Shown here: one piece after another, positions 5,566 through 7,823 of the stretch | How positions within the stretch are numbered: the first letter of the stretch is position 1 | Layout of the letters: every line of letters starts with the position of its first letter | Origin: Smithella sp. | Lineage (GTDB): Bacteria; Desulfobacterota; Syntrophia; Syntrophales; Smithellaceae | Assembly: GCA_012797505.1 (NCBI GenBank) | Contig: JAAZOZ010000113.1 | Span: forward strand, 1 to 7,823 | Reading direction: 5' to 3' | Length of the DNA: 7,823 nucleotides | Program-made: the position numbers and the translations under genes | Notes under the pieces: generated by a model | The model's database searches: none | What the model was told of the DNA's origin: nothing | Seen by the model: the letters and a program-made list of their open reading frames with translations, nothing else

Positions 5566-7791
5566 ATGGAAAAGAAGACCTATGCCCCGATCGTCCCGGA
5601 ATTGACAAAAAACGCCATTACGGTTCTGGAGCGGCGCTATCTGAAGCGCGACAAAGAGGGAAAGGTGCTGGAGGCTCCGGTTCAAATGTTCCGGCGCGTG
5701 GCGGATACCATCGCCGCCGCGGACAGGAAGTTTAATGAAAAAGAGGATACGACCGCGATCGCGGAAGAATTCTACCGAATAATGACCCAACTGGAATTTC
5801 TGCCCAATTCCCCGACGCTCATGAATGCCGGGCGTGAACTGGGACAGTTGTCCGCCTGCTTTGTCCTGCCGGTGGGCGATTCCATGGAAGAGATCTTTGA
5901 CGCCGTGAAGTTCACCGCGCTGATCCACAAATCCGGCGGAGGAACCGGATTTTCCTTTTCGCGCCTGCGTCCGGCCAATGATGTCGTTCTGACCACCACC
6001 GGCATTTCCAGCGGGCCGATCTCCTTCATGCGTGTTTTCGACGTAGCGACCGAAACGATCAAGCAGGGCGGAACGCGCCGGGGCGCCAACATGGGCATTC
6101 TGCGCGTCGATCACCCGGACATCATGGATTTCATCATGTGCAAGGCCGACAAAAAGCAGCTCAACAATTTCAACATTTCCGTGGGGCTGACGGAAGCTTT
6201 CATGAAAGCGGTGGAAAAAGACGAAAACTACGATCTGATCAATCCCCGCGACAATCAGGTTTCCGGAACCCTCAACGCCCGCAAGGTTTTCAACCGCATC
6301 GTCACGCAGGCCTGGGAAAACGGGGAGCCGGGCATCGTTTTTCTCGACCGGCTCAACCGGGACAATCCGACGCCCCACGTCGGGCAAATCGAATCTACGA
6401 ATCCCTGCGGAGAGCAGCCTTTGCTTCCGTATGAATCGTGCAACCTGGGCTCCATCAACCTGGGCAAAATGGTCCAGAACGGCAAGATCAACTGGAAAAG
6501 ACTGGGCCGCGTGGTTCAACTGGCCGTCCATTTCCTGGACAACGTCGTGGAAGTCAACAATTATCCCCTGCCGAAAATCCACGAAATGACCATGGGCAAC
6601 CGCAAAATCGGCCTGGGCGTCATGGGCTGGGCGGATATGCTGATCGCACTGGGCATTCCCTACAATACCGAAGAAGCCATTGAACTGGCCCACAAAATCA
6701 TGGGGTTTATCAATGAACAGGGGCATGCCGCGTCCCGTGCGCTGGCCGGGAGCCGGGGCGCCTTTCCGAATTTCAAAGGGTCCCTTTACGACAAAAAAGG
6801 CGAGCCGCCCCTGCGCAACGCCACCGTGACCACCATTGCACCCACCGGTACGATTTCCATCATCGCCAATGCCTCTTCCGGTGTGGAACCCCTTTTTGCC
6901 GTATCCTACGTCCGTCAGGTAATGGACAATGATATTCTGCTGGAAGTCCATCCCCTCTTTGAAGCCATGGCCAAAGAAAAGGGATTTTACTCACCGGAGC
7001 TGATGCAGCGGATCGCCGAACACGGCACGCTTCACGGCATCACGGAAATTCCGGAAGAAATTCGAAACGTGTTTGTCACCGCGCACGACATTACGCCGGA
7101 AGTGCACATTCGGATGCAGGCCGCCTTTCAAAAATACACGGACAACGCGGTCAGCAAAACCGTCAACTTCGCCAAAAGCGCCTCGATTCAGGATGTGGCC
7201 CGCGTCTATGAGCTGGCCTACAAGCTCGACTGCAAGGGCGTCACGATTTACCGCGACGGCTCAAGGGACCATCAGGTGCTGAGCGTCGGAAAAAAGGAAG
7301 AGGCGGAAGCGGGCGCCGCCCAGGGAAAGCCGGCCACCAAACGCGAACGGCCCAAAGTCCTCAAAGGCTGGACCTATCAGATGCAGACGGGATGCGGACC
7401 GCTGTATGTCACGGTGAATGAGGACGACACGGGTCTTTTCGAACTCTTTACGACGATGGGCAAAGCGGGCGGATGCGCCGCCTCCCAGAGCGAAGCGATC
7501 GGACGCATGGTGTCGCTGGCCTGGCGCAGCGGACTTGGGGCGCGTCAGGTCGTCAAACAGTTGCAGGGCATTTCCTGCCATTCCCCTTCAGGCTTCGGTG
7601 AAAACAAGGTTTTGTCCTGCGCCGACGCGGTGGCCAAAGCGATTCAGGCGCATGTGGCGGCCAACGGCGGCAAGGTGCAGCATGTGAAGCGCGTTTTCCT
7701 CAAAGGCGCCTGTCCGGACTGCGGCGGCATCATCGAACATGAGGGAGGCTGCGCCGTCTGTCGCCTCTGCGGCTACAGCGAGTGCGCGTAA
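5566..7791 (+). CDS. nrdJ: Adenosylcobalamin-dependent (class II) ribonucleotide reductase
   Basis: This enzyme reduces ribonucleotides to deoxyribonucleotides in the cytoplasm, using adenosylcobalamin to make the active-site thiyl radical; no oxygen and no separate radical subunit are needed. Numbered from ATG 5566 (741 aa), an N-terminal region of about 60 residues comes before the barrel. LSACFVLP holds redox Cys98. NPCGEQPLLPYESCNLGS holds Asn279, the radical Cys281, Glu283 and the second redox Cys292. The 11-residue gap between Cys281 and Cys292 equals that in Thermotoga maritima NrdJ (322/333). IAPTGTISI covers about 424-432. A TSCPD-type domain lies at about 599-700, and a zinc-ribbon-like tail follows, with Cys716, 719, 729, 732, 735 and 740. 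That tail is usual in bacterial NrdJ and probably re-reduces the active site. Start choice: ATG 5566 has AAGGAG (5551-5556) 9 nt upstream. The frame is open back to 5473, but that stretch is the operator region. It is preceded by a promoter with two NrdR boxes. Confidence 0.97.
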   Translation: MEKKTYAPIVPELTKNAITVLERRYLKRDKEGKVLEAPVQMFRRVADTIAAADRKFNEKEDTTAIAEEFYRIMTQLEFLPNSPTLMNAGRELGQLSACFVLPVGDSMEEIFDAVKFTALIHKSGGGTGFSFSRLRPANDVVLTTTGISSGPISFMRVFDVATETIKQGGTRRGANMGILRVDHPDIMDFIMCKADKKQLNNFNISVGLTEAFMKAVEKDENYDLINPRDNQVSGTLNARKVFNRIVTQAWENGEPGIVFLDRLNRDNPTPHVGQIESTNPCGEQPLLPYESCNLGSINLGKMVQNGKINWKRLGRVVQLAVHFLDNVVEVNNYPLPKIHEMTMGNRKIGLGVMGWADMLIALGIPYNTEEAIELAHKIMGFINEQGHAASRALAGSRGAFPNFKGSLYDKKGEPPLRNATVTTIAPTGTISIIANASSGVEPLFAVSYVRQVMDNDILLEVHPLFEAMAKEKGFYSPELMQRIAEHGTLHGITEIPEEIRNVFVTAHDITPEVHIRMQAAFQKYTDNAVSKTVNFAKSASIQDVARVYELAYKLDCKGVTIYRDGSRDHQVLSVGKKEEAEAGAAQGKPATKRERPKVLKGWTYQMQTGCGPLYVTVNEDDTGLFELFTTMGKAGGCAASQSEAIGRMVSLAWRSGLGARQVVKQLQGISCHSPSGFGENKVLSCADAVAKAIQAHVAANGGKVQHVKRVFLKGACPDCGGIIEHEGGCAVCRLCGYSECA

Positions 7792-7808
7792 GCGCGCCGT
7801 CAGGAGTC

Positions 7809-7823
7809 ATGACGAAACGGAAG
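7809..7823 (+). CDS. Possible start of the next gene (cut by the right edge)
   Basis: An ATG at 7809 begins MTKRK and runs off the window, 17 nt after the nrdJ stop. AGGAG at 7802-7806 is only 2 nt away, closer than usual, so the true start may lie just beyond the edge. No clear terminator lies between this site and nrdJ, so co-transcription is possible. Nothing can be said about function. Confidence 0.3.

Noticed and set aside
5542..6951. Long (469-codon) open frame antisense to nrdJ
   Set aside because: It is rich in His, Gly, Arg and Gln and lacks domain character, which is typical of the reverse of a GC-biased coding frame. The plus-strand nrdJ motifs are unambiguous.
7781..7800. GCGC-GTAA-GCGC mini-hairpin at the nrdJ stop
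   Set aside because: A 4-bp stem with no T run is not a credible terminator.

Overview
The window looks like ordinary chromosome from an anaerobic, syntroph-like bacterium. My best guess is a deltaproteobacterium of the Syntrophus/Smithella type (Desulfobacterota). That guess is inference from three things: a CoA-transferase of the acetyl-CoA hydrolase/transferase family, a B12-dependent (class II, oxygen-independent) ribonucleotide reductase, and a B12-binding-type radical SAM protein resembling ones I associate with that group. GC content looks moderately high by eye. No taxonomic marker is present.

Layout, left to right. Positions 1-45 on the minus strand are the first 15 codons of a gene that runs off the left edge. 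Its N-terminus and strong ribosome binding site resemble an ISL3-type transposase. Its leader (about 40-101) can fold so that the ribosome binding site and start codon are buried in a stem. Next, on the plus strand, is a 457-residue CoA-transferase (170-1543) that probably starts at TTG. It ends at a perfect 12-bp hairpin (1591-1621) shared with a convergent minus-strand operon. Read in its own direction, that operon is a TPM-domain secreted/membrane protein (3770-2976), a nucleotidyltransferase-fold protein with a degraded active site (2958-2230), and LemA (2205-1633). A near-consensus sigma70-type promoter (TTGACA, 17-bp spacer, AATAGT) drives it. Divergent from it is a 514-residue radical SAM protein with a CX4CX2C cluster motif (3900-5444). 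Last is nrdJ, the 741-residue adenosylcobalamin-dependent ribonucleotide reductase (5566-7791). It is preceded by a promoter and a pair of NrdR-box-like operators exactly 31 bp apart. A possible next start codon lies at 7809.

Functional picture: the CoA-transferase would move CoA between short-chain acids. The TPM and LemA proteins are a common envelope-associated pair, here with a nucleotidyltransferase-like protein between them. NrdJ supplies deoxyribonucleotides and appears to be under dNTP-responsive NrdR control rather than a cobalamin riboswitch. I see no CRISPR array, tRNA, rRNA or defence island. The best second-look items are the NrdR operator pair, the self-masking transposase leader, the degenerate nucleotidyltransferase inside the TPM/LemA operon, and the radical SAM protein of unknown substrate.
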